From Capsaspora owczarzaki ATCC 30864 (Eukaryota > Opisthokonta > Filasterea), in assembly GCF_000151315.2 (NCBI RefSeq), contig NW_011887294.1:1085862-1149861 (forward strand): 64,000 bases of DNA, in the 5' to 3' direction. Every line of letters starts with the position of its first letter. Position 1 is the stretch's first letter. A program made the translations under genes and the position numbers. Positions 45,212 through 58,856 of the stretch are shown here, piece after piece. The notes under the pieces were generated by a model, which saw only the letters and a program-made list of their open reading frames with translations, did not search any database and had not been told where the DNA came from.

Positions 45212-47379
45212 ATGCAGAGCATTGCTGCGCGTTTCTTGCCATCTGTTGCGCGCCGCGTCGCCGCAGCACCGGCTGTCCACATGCCCGCCGTATGTCGCCT
45301 CGCATGTGTTTCCCCCCTCCCCTCCATCTTCACGGCAGCCCCATCAGCCATCAGCCATCAGGCCCATCTCATCCATCTTACAAAAAAAAAAGAAAAAAAA
45401 TGAGATCGAAAAAAAAAAGCGAGGATCGCACTTTTTTTCTTTCTTTCTTTTTTTCGTTTCGGTGGCAATTCGCGCTGTTGTGGCTGTCTGTTTTGGCGAT
45501 TTTGCTGCAGCTGGTTTGAAGCAGGGCAGACGCTGGTGAGAAGGGGGGAGAAGCGTCGGGTCGACAATCAGTCCAAAGGCGGAACGGAACGACCATTGAT
45601 CCAAAGCATATGGTTTTGCTCTTCTTTTTTTTTTTTTTTCCTTTTTTCCCTTGTTTCTCCTTTCCCCCCCCCCCTTTTCCTTCCTTGGTCCTACCTTCTC
45701 CTGGACAAAAAAAGAGGTTTGAGGGTTGTTGTTGGGGGCTGTGGGGGGGCGGTGGGGGGGCTTCCCTTCTCACGACTGCATTCGATTGCGCTTCTCGGAT
45801 CGTCCCTGTTCAGCTTCTTTCCCCCCCCCCTTCTCCATTGTTCAACCCTTCCTTTTCGCTACCTCCTCACTCGCACTTTTTTTTTTTTGAATTGCACTTT
45901 CGTCATCATGCATCACGATCGGCCGTCGTTGCCATGTGTCGACATCACCGTACACTCGGCCTTGGGAGACGAAACAAACCGCTTCACAAACTCACGCTTT
46001 CCTTATGATTTTTTTTTCTTTGGCTTTTTCTGGGTCGCACACAGCGCACCCTCGCCTCGCTGCAGGAGTCGCTCCGAACCACCCCGGAGACCAAGATCAC
46101 GACTCTCAAGAACGGCCTGCGCGTCGCGTCGGAAAACACTGGCCACCTGTCGGCAACCGTCGGCCTGTGGATTGACACTGGCTCGCGATTCGAGACGGAG
46201 CAGAACAACGGTGTTGCCCACTTCCTCGAGCACATGTTCTTCAAGGGCACCAAGCGCCGGACGCAGCAGGGCCTTGAGGCGGAGGTTGAGTCGATTGGCG
46301 CCTCGCTGAACGCATACACGTCTCGCGAGCAGACCGTCTACTACGCCAAGGTCCTCAACAACAACGTTAACGACGCTGTCGATCTCCTTGCGGACATCTT
46401 GCAAAACTCAAAGTTCGACGCGGATGCCATCAACGCTGAGCGCGACGTCATTCTTCGCGAGATGCAGGAGGTGTCCAACCAGCGCGAGGAGGTCCTGTAC
46501 GACCACTTGCACTCGGTCGCCTACCAGGGCTACCCGCTCGGCCGCACCATCCTTGGCCCCACGGAGAACATTCTGAAGCTGTCGCGCGACGACATTACCG
46601 ACTATGTTCGCAAGCACTACACTGCCCCGCGTATTGTTCTCGCTGCCGCCGGTGGCATTGACCACGACGTGCTCGTCAAGCAAGCCGAGAAGCAGTTTGG
46701 CGACCTCTCGAGCACGGCCTCGAACGACCGCTCGTTCGCCAACCGCTTCACTGGCGCCGACGTCCGCGACCGCAACGACGACATTGACGTCGGCCACATT
46801 GCCCTCGCCATCGAGGGTGTCGGCTGGGCCCATGCCGACTTTATCCCTCTGCTGGTTGCCTCCACCATGATTGGCAACTGGAACCGTCTCATTCCAGGCA
46901 AGAACCTTGCCTCCAAGCTCACACAGCGCGTTGTCGCCGAGAACCTTGCCAACTCGTACCAAGCATTCAACACTGCCTACAAGGACACTGCCCTCTGGGG
47001 TGTTCAGTTTGTTGCCCCGCGCGACAAGGTCGAGGACATGACTTTTGAGGTCCAGGCTGAGCTCATGCGTCTCTGCACTAGCGCCACCGAGGCTGAGGTT
47101 GCCCGCGCCAAGAACCTGCTCCGCACCTCGCTCTTCCTCAACCTTGACGGCACCACTCTTATTGCCGAGGAGATTGGCCGCCACGTCCTCAACTTTGGTC
47201 GCCGCATCCCTATTGCCGAGATCAACGCCCGTATCGAGGCCGTCAACGCCTCCGTCATCCGCGAAGTCCTCAACAAGTACGTGTACGACAAGTGCCCCGC
47301 TGTTGCTGGTATTGGCGCCATCGAAGGTCTGCCCGACTACAACCGCATTCGTGGCGGCATGAGCTGGCTGCGTGTTTAA
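45212..47379 (+). CDS. Mitochondrial processing peptidase beta subunit
   Basis: Two exons, 45212-45289 and 46045-47379, about 470 residues, the usual MPP-beta length. Exon 1 is almost exactly the presequence: MQSIAARFLPSVARRVAAAP, Arg-rich and amphipathic, without acidic residues. Exon 2 carries the M16 metalloprotease zinc motif HFLEHMFFKGT (HxxEH) near residue 84, and the downstream glutamate in the QGLEAEVESIGASLNA segment. LYDHLHSVAYQGYPLGRTIL and TEAEVARAKNLLRTSL are further family matches. MPP-beta with MPP-alpha cleaves presequences in the mitochondrial matrix. Complex III core 1 (QCR1) is the alternative, but the intact HxxEH favours a catalytic beta subunit. The 755-nt intron is very pyrimidine-rich. 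The second 33-bp repeat copy is the 5'UTR. Confidence 0.92.
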
Positions 47380-47790
47380 AAGAACAAAACTAGATGTCAC
47401 TACTTGGTCAACGCCCAAAGCCAACGGGGGAAAACAACAATAAACAAATTACCGAACTCTTGGGTGGGGGCAGGTGTCTGGCGAATTTCTTGTGTGGTGT
47501 GTATTTGTGGATGTCTTTTTTTTTTTTGTTGCACAATGAAGTAACGTGTTTCCCTTGAGCTTTTTGTTTTTTCTTGTCTTTTTTGCAGTTTGGTGCATGC
47601 AATGGAGTGCTGCTTTGACAGCGGTGTTTGGGTAATGCAAGATTGTTATTGGTACAATGCAGCAGAGGCTAGAGAGTCGCTCTTTGTTGCTCGACTGCAC
47701 ATAAATAAGGGGGGGGAACCTGACTAGACAAGATCTGACCCACAAAGATACATGTACAAACATAAACAAAAACCGAATGTGAGCATTGAT
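47380..47790. other. Convergent 3' flanks of MPP-beta and RMI1
   Basis: A/T-rich with T runs. No coding sequence seen. Confidence 0.6.
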
Positions 47791-49664
47791 TTATCGACTC
47801 TGTACGTAGCCAACCGTAAACATACCGATGCGCATGGACTTGGACGATCTTCCAGCAGTCTCAGACACTGGGGCAGGACGCTTTGGCGCAGCGCGTGGCG
47901 CAGACATGGAGACCGCTTCGTCTTCAAAGTCGACGTCAAAGCCATTGTCAAAATCATCGTCATCGCCATGTGCTGCAGCAGAGTACTGGTGCGCAGTTGC
48001 AGCAGAAGGCGTCGTTGCAGTTGTTGAACGACCATGGGAGCTTGGCCAGGACGCGGTTTGGCGTCCAGGTTGGGTAATCTCGAGATGATCGTCACTGTCG
48101 TCTTGGTCGTCGTCGATGTGTTCAAGGGGTGTTGCTACTGTGCTCTGAGGGCGAATGCTATTTGATGGGGCAGATGTGGAACTCGAGGGCCATGCCGACC
48201 GTAGTAAAGCGGCGGGGTTTGTCGACGATGCAACGGCAGCTGCAGCTGGCACGGGTTGGGTGAGTCGGGTGGCCTGGCTGAGAGCAATCGATGCCTGAGA
48301 CGAAGCTGGCGGAGCAGGTCGAGCAGCGAGAGACGGCGGAGGATCTTGTCTGAATTTTGTGGGTTTGTTTAGGTGGTTTGCAGAAAAGCATGGAGGTGAG
48401 CAAATGCTGCTTCTTGTCGGACTGGACGGGTGCAACACCAAAGCCAGAAGCTCATCTCTTTGACCCTTTACCCGATGCGACGAAACAAGATGCCGAAAAA
48501 TCGTCGCTTGGACTCTTCGGCAGTCAGTAGGCCTCCGCCGAGCATTTTTGTATTGCGTGGCTCGAGGAGTAGCATCCCTCGACGGCAAGTGACATTCGAG
48601 ATGAGGAGCTGTGTTGTTGAGGAGCAAACGGGGACGAAGGAGGATACAAGTCCAATAAACGAAAGGAAGCCAAAAACCAATAATGTTAGTCAGGGAGGGC
48701 CTTTCACCACCCCCACCATACAACCGACCACAAACCGGTGCGACACGCGCATGCACCGACCTTGGTGCCAATCAGGGTGTCGCAAGTGAGCGTTGGGATG
48801 GGACGGTAGGTCATCGCTCGAACCGCGCGCTGGCCGTCTGACAATTTCAGCACCAACAGGCGTGCAGCGCCCATGCCCCGCGTATGGTTGCCCTGCGCAG
48901 CCGCGACACTGTTTGCGTACATTGGATTGTTGGCACGGGTTTGATCGGACTCGTGTGATGGACCATCCTCATCATTCGCGTTGAGGGTGAGCGACGCGCC
49001 AAACAAGCCCGCGCCCTCGATCTGACGGAACGCCGAGTCGCCCACGTCGGTGATGGCCTCGATCTGCAGCGCAAGCGGGTGCGTGATGACCATGGACGTG
49101 ACCTCGCGCAGCATGTCTGGGCTTGCAAACAGCTCTGGCAGGCATCCGCGGCCAATGTCGCGCAGGTTGGCGCTCAGCCACTGCTCCATGACGAGGCCAT
49201 GCAGCGTCTGTGCGTCCACTGGCCCAGCCTGTGCACGATGGTTTCAAGGCAGGGGGGGGGGAATGTCAGTCGACCACGCATCACATTGGGCTTTTGTTTC
49301 AGAAGCTTTTTGGTTTTCGGCGGTTTTCCCGCCAAAAACAAAAACAGCACAAACTCACTTCTTGCTGGAGAAACGCAATGCAGTCGGACAGCCAGTCAGA
49401 CAGGACGTGGATGCCTTGGTTGGCGAGCTTGGCACCAACACTGGCCGACTCCTGCTGCATCGAGGGACTGGCGTCGCAAGCCAAAAAAAAAAAAAAACAG
49501 AAAAAAAAGCACAACACTAACTCAAAAAACCCGCGCAAACAGCAACAGACAGGAGTGTGCTTGCATGATTGGGATGCTGTCGCTGGGGTGGCGTGCGTCC
49601 ATGGGTCTATTCGTTACTGCTTGGATGAACGGTTGGCGGTCGCAGTGAAGTTGGCGTAGGACAT
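47791..49664 (-). CDS. RMI1: RMI1, RecQ-mediated genome instability protein 1
   Basis: Exons (minus): 49664-49618, 49467-49359, 49228-48761, 48608-48472 and 48349-47791, about 439 residues with consistent phases. The conserved N-terminal helical part contains VMEQWLSANLRDIGRGCLPE. The OB-fold follows: LALQIEAITDVGDSAFRQIE, then LLVLKLSDGQRAVRAMTYRP and the exon-spanning LIGTK-LLISNVTCRRGMLL with NTKMLGGGLL. These match the RMI1 DUF1767/OB region (GTK...LGG). The C-terminal 185 residues are Ala/Ser/Pro-rich with an acidic DDDDFDNGFDVDFEDE stretch, and the second OB-fold of animal RMI1 is not obvious. RMI1 binds topoisomerase III and the BLM helicase to dissolve double Holliday junctions. In animals this complex also contacts the Fanconi pathway, whose FANCD2 gene lies 6 kb away. 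Confidence 0.82.
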
Positions 49665-49956
49665 TGCGTCATGATTGGAACGTACTGTATTTTTTGTTTC
49701 GTTTCCGTTACGTTTCGATTGCTGCTCGAAACTTTCCGCTCCACTCCCTGCATCCCTGTAACAGGCGAGGGTGTTTTCCCACTTTGTAATTTATCCACAC
49801 GACAGTGATCAACAGTTTTGACTTCAGGGCAGAACAAACAGCGCTTTGAACCAATTTCTCGCTTCCAATCACCCATTCCCAACTACAGTATCAACACCTA
49901 TTTGCACTCAACAGCTACAGCGACCATAGCAAAAAAAATTCTTCCAAAAGGTAGTT

Positions 49957-49973
49957 GGTGTCTAATGGACACC
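49957..49973 (-). terminator. Histone H3 3' hairpin
   Basis: On the minus strand it reads GGTGTC, loop CATTA, GACACC: a perfect 6-bp stem with a 5-nt loop, 56 nt after the H3 stop. A purine-rich GGAAGAA follows (49945-49939). It matches the H4 hairpin in stem, loop and position. Confidence 0.75.
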
Positions 49974-50029
49974 AGTGGAAAGAGAAAGATGAAAAAAAAA
50001 AGGAGAGAAATGTTCAAGGAACAAGCGCT

Positions 50030-50505
<476 letters not shown>

Positions 50506-50545
50506 GTGGGGGGAAAATCCAAATGCGGAAGAAGTGGAGAAAACA

Positions 50546-50560
50546 TTTTTGGCGCGAAAA
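50546..50560. promoter_or_regulatory. E2F-like site in histone promoter
   Basis: TTTTTGGCGCGAAAA, a near-palindromic match to the TTTSSCGC consensus bound by E2F/DP at S-phase genes. Binding is inferred from the motif only. Confidence 0.6.
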
Positions 50561-51195
50561 AAACAAAACCCAAAAAACCCAAAAACCCAAACAACAAAAA
50601 ACGACTGGCATTTGATTTTTTCAATCCAATCGCGCCTTCCAAATTAAGGATTGAGGGTTGAGTTTTTTGCTTCTCTTTTCGCCTTCCGAGTGAGATCCCG
50701 CAGCATTACAGCAATGCTTCTTGACGATTTAGAGAGAACATGCATTGGCGCACATGCTGATGTGGTAAAATGACGGAAGGTTCGTGTGGAAGTGTGAGAT
50801 GATACTTTTGCAGGGCGATGCATTGGAGAAAGTCAATGGCGTTTCAAGTACCCTCGAGCTCTTTCTTGGCGATTCTGCTGCCAATTATAATGTTACTCGA
50901 TGTGTTGTACACGATGGTACTTGTTTGAGGTGGCCAAGTCACAGATTCTGGCCGCTGCAGCAGAAAGTGCAAGCTGCAAATTCGTTACCCCTGTTCCAAA
51001 AAAGGAGAGCGGATTGAAATTTTCACCTCCAAACCAGCGACCCCATCATCCACCGCACACCACCCACCCAGTACCATTCAGTATGCATACAAACATCACT
51101 TCATGCACGCTGTGAGTGGTGGAGTGCGTCGGGAGGGCCGCTGGACGCGTCAGCCCCTTGCGCCGCAGCCGACCAATCAGAAAATTCAAAAATAG

Positions 51196-51588
<393 letters not shown>

Positions 51589-51930
51589 ACTTGTTCAGTT
51601 TGCCTTTTCGCTTTTCTCTCTTTTCTAAAAAGCCAAAAAAACTTTCTGGTGTTCATTCAACACCAACCTTACTTTTCGAAAGAAATTTGATTTTTCGTGT
51701 AGTTCTTTGAGCAACGAAAACGACAGTCGTTGCAGTGCATGTTGTTAAGCTTTTTTTTTTTTTTTTTTTTTCTCTTGGAATGTTTGCAGTGACAGCAAGA
51801 GGTCCTTCATTGCGAAATAAGACAAAGCTGACTCGGCATCTATCACATCTTGGAACGATAAGATGTTCGTCGAATACAAGCAAGAATAGGCACTCAGTCT
51901 TTTGAAACAAAATCGTGCCAAATAACAAAA
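51589..51930. other. H4 3' region and promoter of the reductase gene
   Basis: It contains the H4 hairpin, a T run of about 22 at 51751 and the short upstream region of the carboxylate-reductase gene. No coding sequence. Confidence 0.6.
51648..51664 (+). terminator. Histone H4 3' hairpin
   Basis: GGTGTT, loop CATTC, AACACC: a 6-bp stem with a 5-nt loop, 59 nt after the H4 stop. A purine-rich CGAAAGAAA follows at 51677-51685. The sequence after the stem (ACCAAC..AC.TTTT) also aligns with that after the H3 hairpin. Confidence 0.75.
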
Positions 51931-54900
51931 ATGGTGCTCGATCAGCAGCGCACAAACCTGCGAATGCACGTCGTCCAGCGCTTCCAGTCACTCACTGCCC
52001 AGCTCAACGACGCCAACAGCCGCATCGAACAGCTCACCAGCAGGTGACGACGGTCGTGATTCGCGAGTGCCAAAAGTTGATGATGACATTCACAAAATCT
52101 TGTCAACCAAATCTCTCATGCTCTCTCTCTCTCTCTCTCACTACACACAGCCTGCAGGAAACACATGACAGTGAAGCCCGCGAACTCATCGAGACCAAGC
52201 TCAAGGAACAGACCCGTCGTCGCGCCACGTTGGAGGCCAAAATCGAGAACGACCTCGTTCCAAACGATCCGACGAACGAGCGCCTCAAGCCAGCGCGCCC
52301 AATCTTCATTTGCGATGCGTGCCGTGTGGAGCTGCCTTCTCCGTTGCGCTTCCATTGCGCCGAGTGCAACTACGATTTGTGTCTGGCGTGTGCTGGCGTC
52401 CAGGCCAAACCAGACCAACGACCCGACGATACTGACGGCCAAAACAAGCGAAACGACGACCAGCCAATTGAGAGCAAGAATGTGTCAGCTCACCACAAGG
52501 AATCGGCGACAACCGAGCAGACGCAGCCAGCCAAGACCAATAATGTTGTCGAAAACCGTGGAGAAAACCTTGACCAACGACAGCGACCGGCTACGTCGTC
52601 GTCCGATTCCGCAACAATGAAAACTGCACCCCATTCGGACAACCACTTCATGTACTTTGACCCGGAGACAGTCACAGAGACAGTGGAGCGCATCAACAAG
52701 TGCAAGTCGATTGCCGAGACATGGACCACGGCGCTCGATCTGCACAGCTGGCGCCCGTCCTTTGGGTTTCGGAGGCCGCTACCGGCATCACCAACATCTT
52801 CATCATCATCATCATCATCATCGGCCAACAACGAGCTGGAATTCGAACCCGAGTTTCGTTGGATTACCATGCGCACCTTGCACACGCTCGTTCGTCAGTT
52901 TGCGGCGGGCTTGGTCCACCTGCTCCACCCAAAGCAGCCGCCGTCGACAATGAAAACCGACGACGACGAGATTCTGCAGCACCAGACCTTCGTGGCCATC
53001 TGCGGATTCAACCGTCTCGAGTGGTTTATTGCCGACTTTGCCTGCGCCATTCTGGGCATTGTCGCCGTGCCCATTCATACGGCAATTTCCTCGCTCGCCG
53101 ATCTCGCGCACATTCTCAACACATCGAACGTCGAAGCCGCTGTTTGCAGTGATCGCGTGCTTCCTGCGTTTTTGCGTGTGCAGCAGTGAGTTGACAAAGA
53201 GTTTGTTTTCCGCTGCGTGGCTCTTAATGTCGCTCACGAGCAAGTCGGTTTTGTGTGTTCACCTGTTTTGTTGTTTTGTTTTGAATTGCTTTCTTGACAC
53301 GTACTTTTTCGACTCAGACAATGCCCTCAGCTCAAGTTTGTCATCCGAATGGTCGGAATCTACCCCCGAAGTGCCTTCTTGTTGTCTCAGCCGAACAGGG
53401 ACGAAAACCACCCACATTCCTTCCACAAGCAGTTCACCGCTCCTGCTCAACTGACCGCTGCAGAAATCAGCCAAGTTGTTGACGTGGACATTCTTCCTGT
53501 CGAGACGAGCGCTCTGGAACCCTTCATCCAAACGCTTCAAGACGAACTTGTGGCCATGCAGGCCGCGGGAGCTGCTGTGCAAACGGCGACGCTAATCCCG
53601 TTCACGGATGTTCTCGAATGCGGTCGGCTGCATCCAAGTCCTATCTATGCCGAGCCGAGCGCTGCGCTGACTGCTCTGATTCACACGAGGTAACCAAAAA
53701 CACGATGAGAAGAGCAGCAACGAGCAATTTTGGTAGCTTTTGATTGGGCTGACATTCGGTTGATCAACATTCTTGCAAACTCAAAAAAAAAAAAATCTCA
53801 GCGGAAGCACGGGCCGCCCGAAAGGTGCCATGATGACAAGCCGAATCTGGCGCGGGTTTATCGTTCACTCGAGCATTCATGGAAATGACCCTGCCGTGTC
53901 CATCACCAAAGACCCACTGTCGCACATTTCCGACAGGCAGGATGTCCACGGCGATCTTTCTCATGGCTACCGCATCGGCATTCTAAGCAGCTTGGCAAAC
54001 GTGTTTGACGACATCAGGCTGCTGTCTCCAAACTACATTGCCTCAACGCCGCGCATGTGGAATGTGCTCTACTCGCAGTTTCAGCATGCGCTTGCCATTG
54101 ACACGGCAATTGAGCAGACTAAACTGCAGGCTGGTGCTTCTGGTACTGCTGCTGGTACTGCACTGCCCTCCTCGCTGCCAACATCGGACATCGCGGTGGA
54201 GGTTCGCAAGCGGACTTTGGCGCGCTTCAAGCAGTCGCTTGGGCATCGACTTAATTATGCAGCCATTGGTGGTGCCCTACCCAGCGAGCGTGTGCTGGCG
54301 TGGATGCGGGAGTGCTGGGGACCCACCGTCGTGCGCACCGGGTACGGCATCACGGAAGCTGGCTCGGTGGCGGACAACGATGGCAAGCTCTATCCGCACG
54401 TGCAGTGGAAGCTCGTAGATGTGCCCGAGCTGGGTTACTTTAAAACCGACTTGCCGTTTGGCCGTGGCGAGCTTTTGGTTCAATCTACCGCCCTCATTCC
54501 GGGCTACTTTCGAAACGAAGAAGCCACAACGGCTTCGTTCGATCCCGAAGGCTGGTTCCGTACTGGCGATATCGTGGAACTCCTCGAAGAGTACCCTGCC
54601 AAGGTGCGCATTATTGACCGTCGCAAGAACTTTTTCAAGTTGTCCCAAGGCAAGTGTTTGAGAGTTAATGTTTGGAATTTGGTGTGTTTGGGGGGTTTTC
54701 GTCTCGGTGATTTTTCGTCGTGTCTGTTCTTCTGCAAGTCGCTCAATCTCTCTCTTTCGCTCTCCCTTTGAAAATTCCTCCCACAGGTGAATTCGTGTCT
54801 CCACCCAATCTGGAAAACACATTCTTGGAGAGTCGCTTTGTCAACCAGATTTTCGTGACACGGGGATCTTACTCTGACTTTGATGACCAAGTCGCTGTGG

Positions 54901-57437
54901 TGGCCATCGTCGTTCCGCACGTAGCGAATTGCATTGCATGGCTGCATCAGCACCCCACATCAGCTGCCGGTCAGGACCAGACGTTCTTGCTCAAGTTGCC
55001 ACCTTCTGAAATGGTTGCAGCGCTTTGCCAAAACACCGAGTTTGCCGACGCAGTCATGGCCGACATTCGTGCTGTCGGAACCGCGTCCAATCTGCAGGCA
55101 TTTGCCCTCCCGTCTGCCATCCATCTCGAGTCCACAGAGTTTTCCGTTGACAATGGTCTCTTGACACCGTCTGGCAAGACAGCGCGGCCCGCCCTCGAGC
55201 GCCATTACAAACCGGTTGTTGCAGAAATGCTACGCGCGCACGCCCACGTCCGCGCTGCGGATGAGTCTCGCGTCATTGAGCAACAGCTGCTTGACTTGTT
55301 CCGTGCCGCTCTTCCTCAGCAAAGTGAACAGTCGGCGGCCACGACGGCGAGTCTGCCGCCTTCCGCCACCTCGTTCACGCGTTCCGGTGGGGATTCCATG
55401 TCGGCCGTGCGCCTTGTACAATCAGTCAAGGACAAGCTGAGCATTGATCTGCCCTTGGAGCTTGTGCTGAGAAACGACTTGACCATTCCTCAACTGATTG
55501 GCATTGCCAAGAGCACCTTGCAGCAACAGCATCAGCAACCACCTAACCCCGTGCAATCGCACCGCGCTCCTATGAGCGATGGTGCCTCGTCGTCAGTCAA
55601 TGCACTTCGCGAGGCGAGCATTGGCCAGATGCTGTCCGACTCGTGGCTTCCGTTCAACACAGCACCCTCGGATTTGATCTGCGCACTCACTCGGTCCTTT
55701 GAAGCCAGCGACTCGAATGTGGTAATGAAGCTCGAGCAACATGTGGCACAGGCGGGTCCAGATCCGTACAAGGACGTTCCGCTGCCGCTGACCAAGACTG
55801 GCAAGGATGACTCGGAGCAGTACCTGATCGGCCCTCGTGTGGCCGTGCTGACGGGTGCCACGGGCTTTCTCGGGGCTCATTTGCTCCACTCGCTGCTCGA
55901 GCAGCGCGAGCCTTTGACGAACGCCTTTAGCTATCGACAAGTGGTGTGCATCGTTCGCGCAGAATCGGACGCTGTGGCAGCAGAACGGGTCGAGCAAGCC
56001 TTAAAGTCCTTCTCGCTTGTGATACCTGGCAACAGTGCCGACACGCCTCTGGCATCCAGGCGGTGGCGCGCTGTTGCAGGCGATCTCGAAAAGCAGGATC
56101 TCGGGTTTGCAACGCCAAACGTCATTTCCACCATCCTTGCCGAAATACACAGTGCTGAGCATCCAGACGACCCCCTGACTGGCAGCGAGTTTGCAGAGCT
56201 GGATGCTCGTGAGCTGTGCGACAAGCCGCGCGTGAGCGACGTGTTCCACTGTGCGGCCCAAGTCAACCACGCCAAACCCTACACTGAACTGCGCCAGGCC
56301 AATGTGCTTGGCACCTGGCATTTGCTTCAGTTTGCCTTGGAGCAGAGCAAGCCTCAGATGAATGCCGCCCAGTCTGCTGCGGTCGATCAGCAGAGGGAGG
56401 AGCACGCAGGTCAAGATCCTGCTGCTTTGGCGTCCGTGCCGCTTCACGTCTTTTTGGAGCAGCAGCCGTGCTGGTGGCGTCGCCCTGTGCGCTTCCACAT
56501 GGTCTCGACCGAGTCCGTCGGCGTGAGTTCTGCCACGATGGCCGATCAGCCCGTCACCAAGGCTTACAGCACGTGCCGGGACTTGCTTCCGAAGCGTCGG
56601 CGCCTCATCACAAACAAGATGATGAATCGCGGCGGCTATTCCCAGTCCAAGTTTGTGGCGGAATGCCTCTGCGCTGCGGTGCGACACTTGCTGCGTGTTT
56701 TCATTTACCGACCAGGAATGATCTCCTTCAGCACAGCCACTGGCCAACCCAACCGCAGCGACTGGTTTACGAGTTTGTTCTATGCCTGCGCAGTGGTTGA
56801 CTGTGTGCCCAGAACCCTGGTCCAGATGTCTGTGATTCCCGTGGATCGAGTCAGCCAGGCCCTGGCTGCGCTCGCGCGTCACCCAGATGGCGACTTTCTG
56901 CAGTTGAATTTTGGCTCGAGCGCTGCCAGTGTCTCTGCAGCATCTTCCTCAAAAGAAGCGACGCTATCTGACGCGGCAGCCACCAGTTCGCCATCAGCAG
57001 CGATGGTGTTTGACGTAGCCGTCGCTGGCACGTCGTGCCATTTAAAGCTACCCCTCTTCACATTGGTCAGTGGAGTGACAACGCCGATGGCCACCATGCT
57101 GTCCGCCATCTGGCCCTCCGAGTCCGGAACTGGCACTTCTTGTCGCCGACCAGACCTGCCGTTGAGCGAGTGGCGTGATTTGGTGCTCGGGCGCTACTCT
57201 GAGCTGTGTTTGGCAAAAGATGCAGTCTCAGCCGTCACTGTGAAGCGAATGGCCGGAGCGCTGTTGCTGCTTGGCTCGGACGGGCTTCCAGATGACACGG
57301 ACGAGATGGAGGAGGCTGCTCAGGCGGGCCAGCATCTCGCTTTGCAGCTCCGAGAAGTCGGTGCATCCGACACTGCCGGGCTCGTCACTACCGCAATTCC
57401 AGCTGCGGCATGGCAAAAGTTTGCGCAAGTGCTTTGA
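51931..57437 (+). CDS. Carboxylic acid reductase-type enzyme (A-PCP-R) with N-terminal ZZ finger
   Basis: Exons 51931-52043, 52151-53185, 53318-53689, 53802-54649 and 54787-57437, about 1672 residues. A short coiled coil (LTAQLNDANSRIEQLTSR) leads to a ZZ-type zinc finger at about 89-120 (CDACRVELPSPLRFHCAECN then DLCLAC). The adenylation domain has SGSTGRPKGAM, YGITEAGS, GELLVQSTALIPGYF, RTGDI and the catalytic lysine in KLSQGEFVSP. The carrier domain has FTRSGGDSMSA with the phosphopantetheine serine near 993. The reductase domain has GATGFLGAHLL near 1142 and YSQSKFVAE as the Tyr-x3-Lys pair. This order reduces an acid, through acyl-AMP and a carrier thioester, to an aldehyde with ATP and NADPH, as in bacterial and fungal CARs. 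The KLSQGEF wording is CAR-like rather than Lys2-like. The fourth intron starts GCAAGT. Substrate unknown; the A-domain resembles acyl-CoA synthetases. Confidence 0.87.
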
Positions 57438-57761
57438 GCGGAAAAACTGAGGTTGACGTTTTGGATGTTCACAGCGACTCTCATTTGGGGGTTCTTTTGA
57501 AACCTTGGCAAAATCATTTCCGTTGAAATTGCTGTTGGGATGTGAAACCCTTCCTTGCCAAATTGGTCTCTATTGATCACAATGAAATACGAAGTTTTCA
57601 ATTCAGTCTTTGATTTTTTTTTTTTTTTTTTCATTCTTTGGCAGTTTTTCATTTTTTCATTTTTTATTTTATTTTTTTTCCGCGAAATTTGCAACACAGC
57701 CAAACAAGCTGCACCCCGTTGCTTTCTCATCCACATCACTCTTACAACCACCACCACCACA
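57438..57761. other. Spacer with T-rich tracts
   Basis: The 3' flank of the reductase gene and a T-rich stretch (57610-57680) before the next start. No gene seen. Confidence 0.5.
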
Positions 57762-58813
57762 ATGCCAATTCCTGCATCAAGAAGTGGCCACGTCCACTCC
57801 CATCCAGTCGCTCAAGCGCAGCGACCGCGACAACGCCAAGCGGGTCCACGAGCTGAGGAAGTTGCCGAGTTTGCAGAATCCACGTCAGCAAACGCCGGCC
57901 ACACCCGGAGCCAGTTGCACCGAGTCCCCGCCCGTCCCGCTGCCCCTGCCACTGCAAATGCGATCGAGAGCGTCGATTGCAGCACAGACCAGGTCGCCTG
58001 CGGGTCGCGCGGCACAGGCAGCCAACCGAGTGCGGAACGAGCGGTCGTGACGTCGACGATGCTGGGACGAAAAAACTCGCCAAGACGAGACGTGTCAAAC
58101 GCATTGCCGACATCCCAGCCAAGCCACTCAAGCCACTCAAGCCACTCAAGCTCGTTGGCTCACCCTCCTGTGGTTGTGGCAGCACCACCGCACAGTGCCA
58201 TGAGTGCCATGAGCAACGCGGAGGCTCGCAAGCACAAGCGAATTGCGAAACAGCATGTTACACGCCGCAAGCCACTTCCCACCACTACCACTCCCGCATC
58301 GCTTCCCGCATCGTCGGAAGATTGTGTCACTTTGCACGAGCGGGCCATGAACCAGCTCAACGTCGAACGCACAACCGTCGAAGGGCTGGTTCGATTGGCT
58401 TTGCGCAAAATTCTGCCGGCAATGGCTGCGCCTCTGCCTCTGCCTCTGCCTCTGCCTCTGTCAGTCCCAGCCGCATCGCCCGTGCATTCGTCGCCATCCT
58501 CGCCGTCGGCATTTGCACCACCTGCTGCTTCGGCACCTCCTGCCCCACGTCCTGCTTCAGAGGCGCCACTGCTTCGCACCGTTCTGATCAACAACTCGCT
58601 CAAGCTCGCGTGCCGACAGCGCCATGAGCTCGACCGCCGCGAGTATGATCAGCGCACTCTGTTTTTGCAGCAGTTGAGCCAGCAGCGAGCAGCATTGCTC
58701 AACCCTGGCCTCAACACGCCCGCCAGCAACAACACAAACCAAATCATTTGCTCTCCGATGATGCTCCTTGCGACGCCGCCGCCGTTGCCCTCATCCGATG
58801 GCGACTGTCTGTC

Positions 58814-58856
<43 letters not shown>

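Noticed and set aside
45536-46309. 257-residue plus-strand frame in the MPP-beta intron
   Set aside because: Mostly poly-Phe/Pro from T and C runs; the MPP-beta family alignment requires the other frame from 46045.
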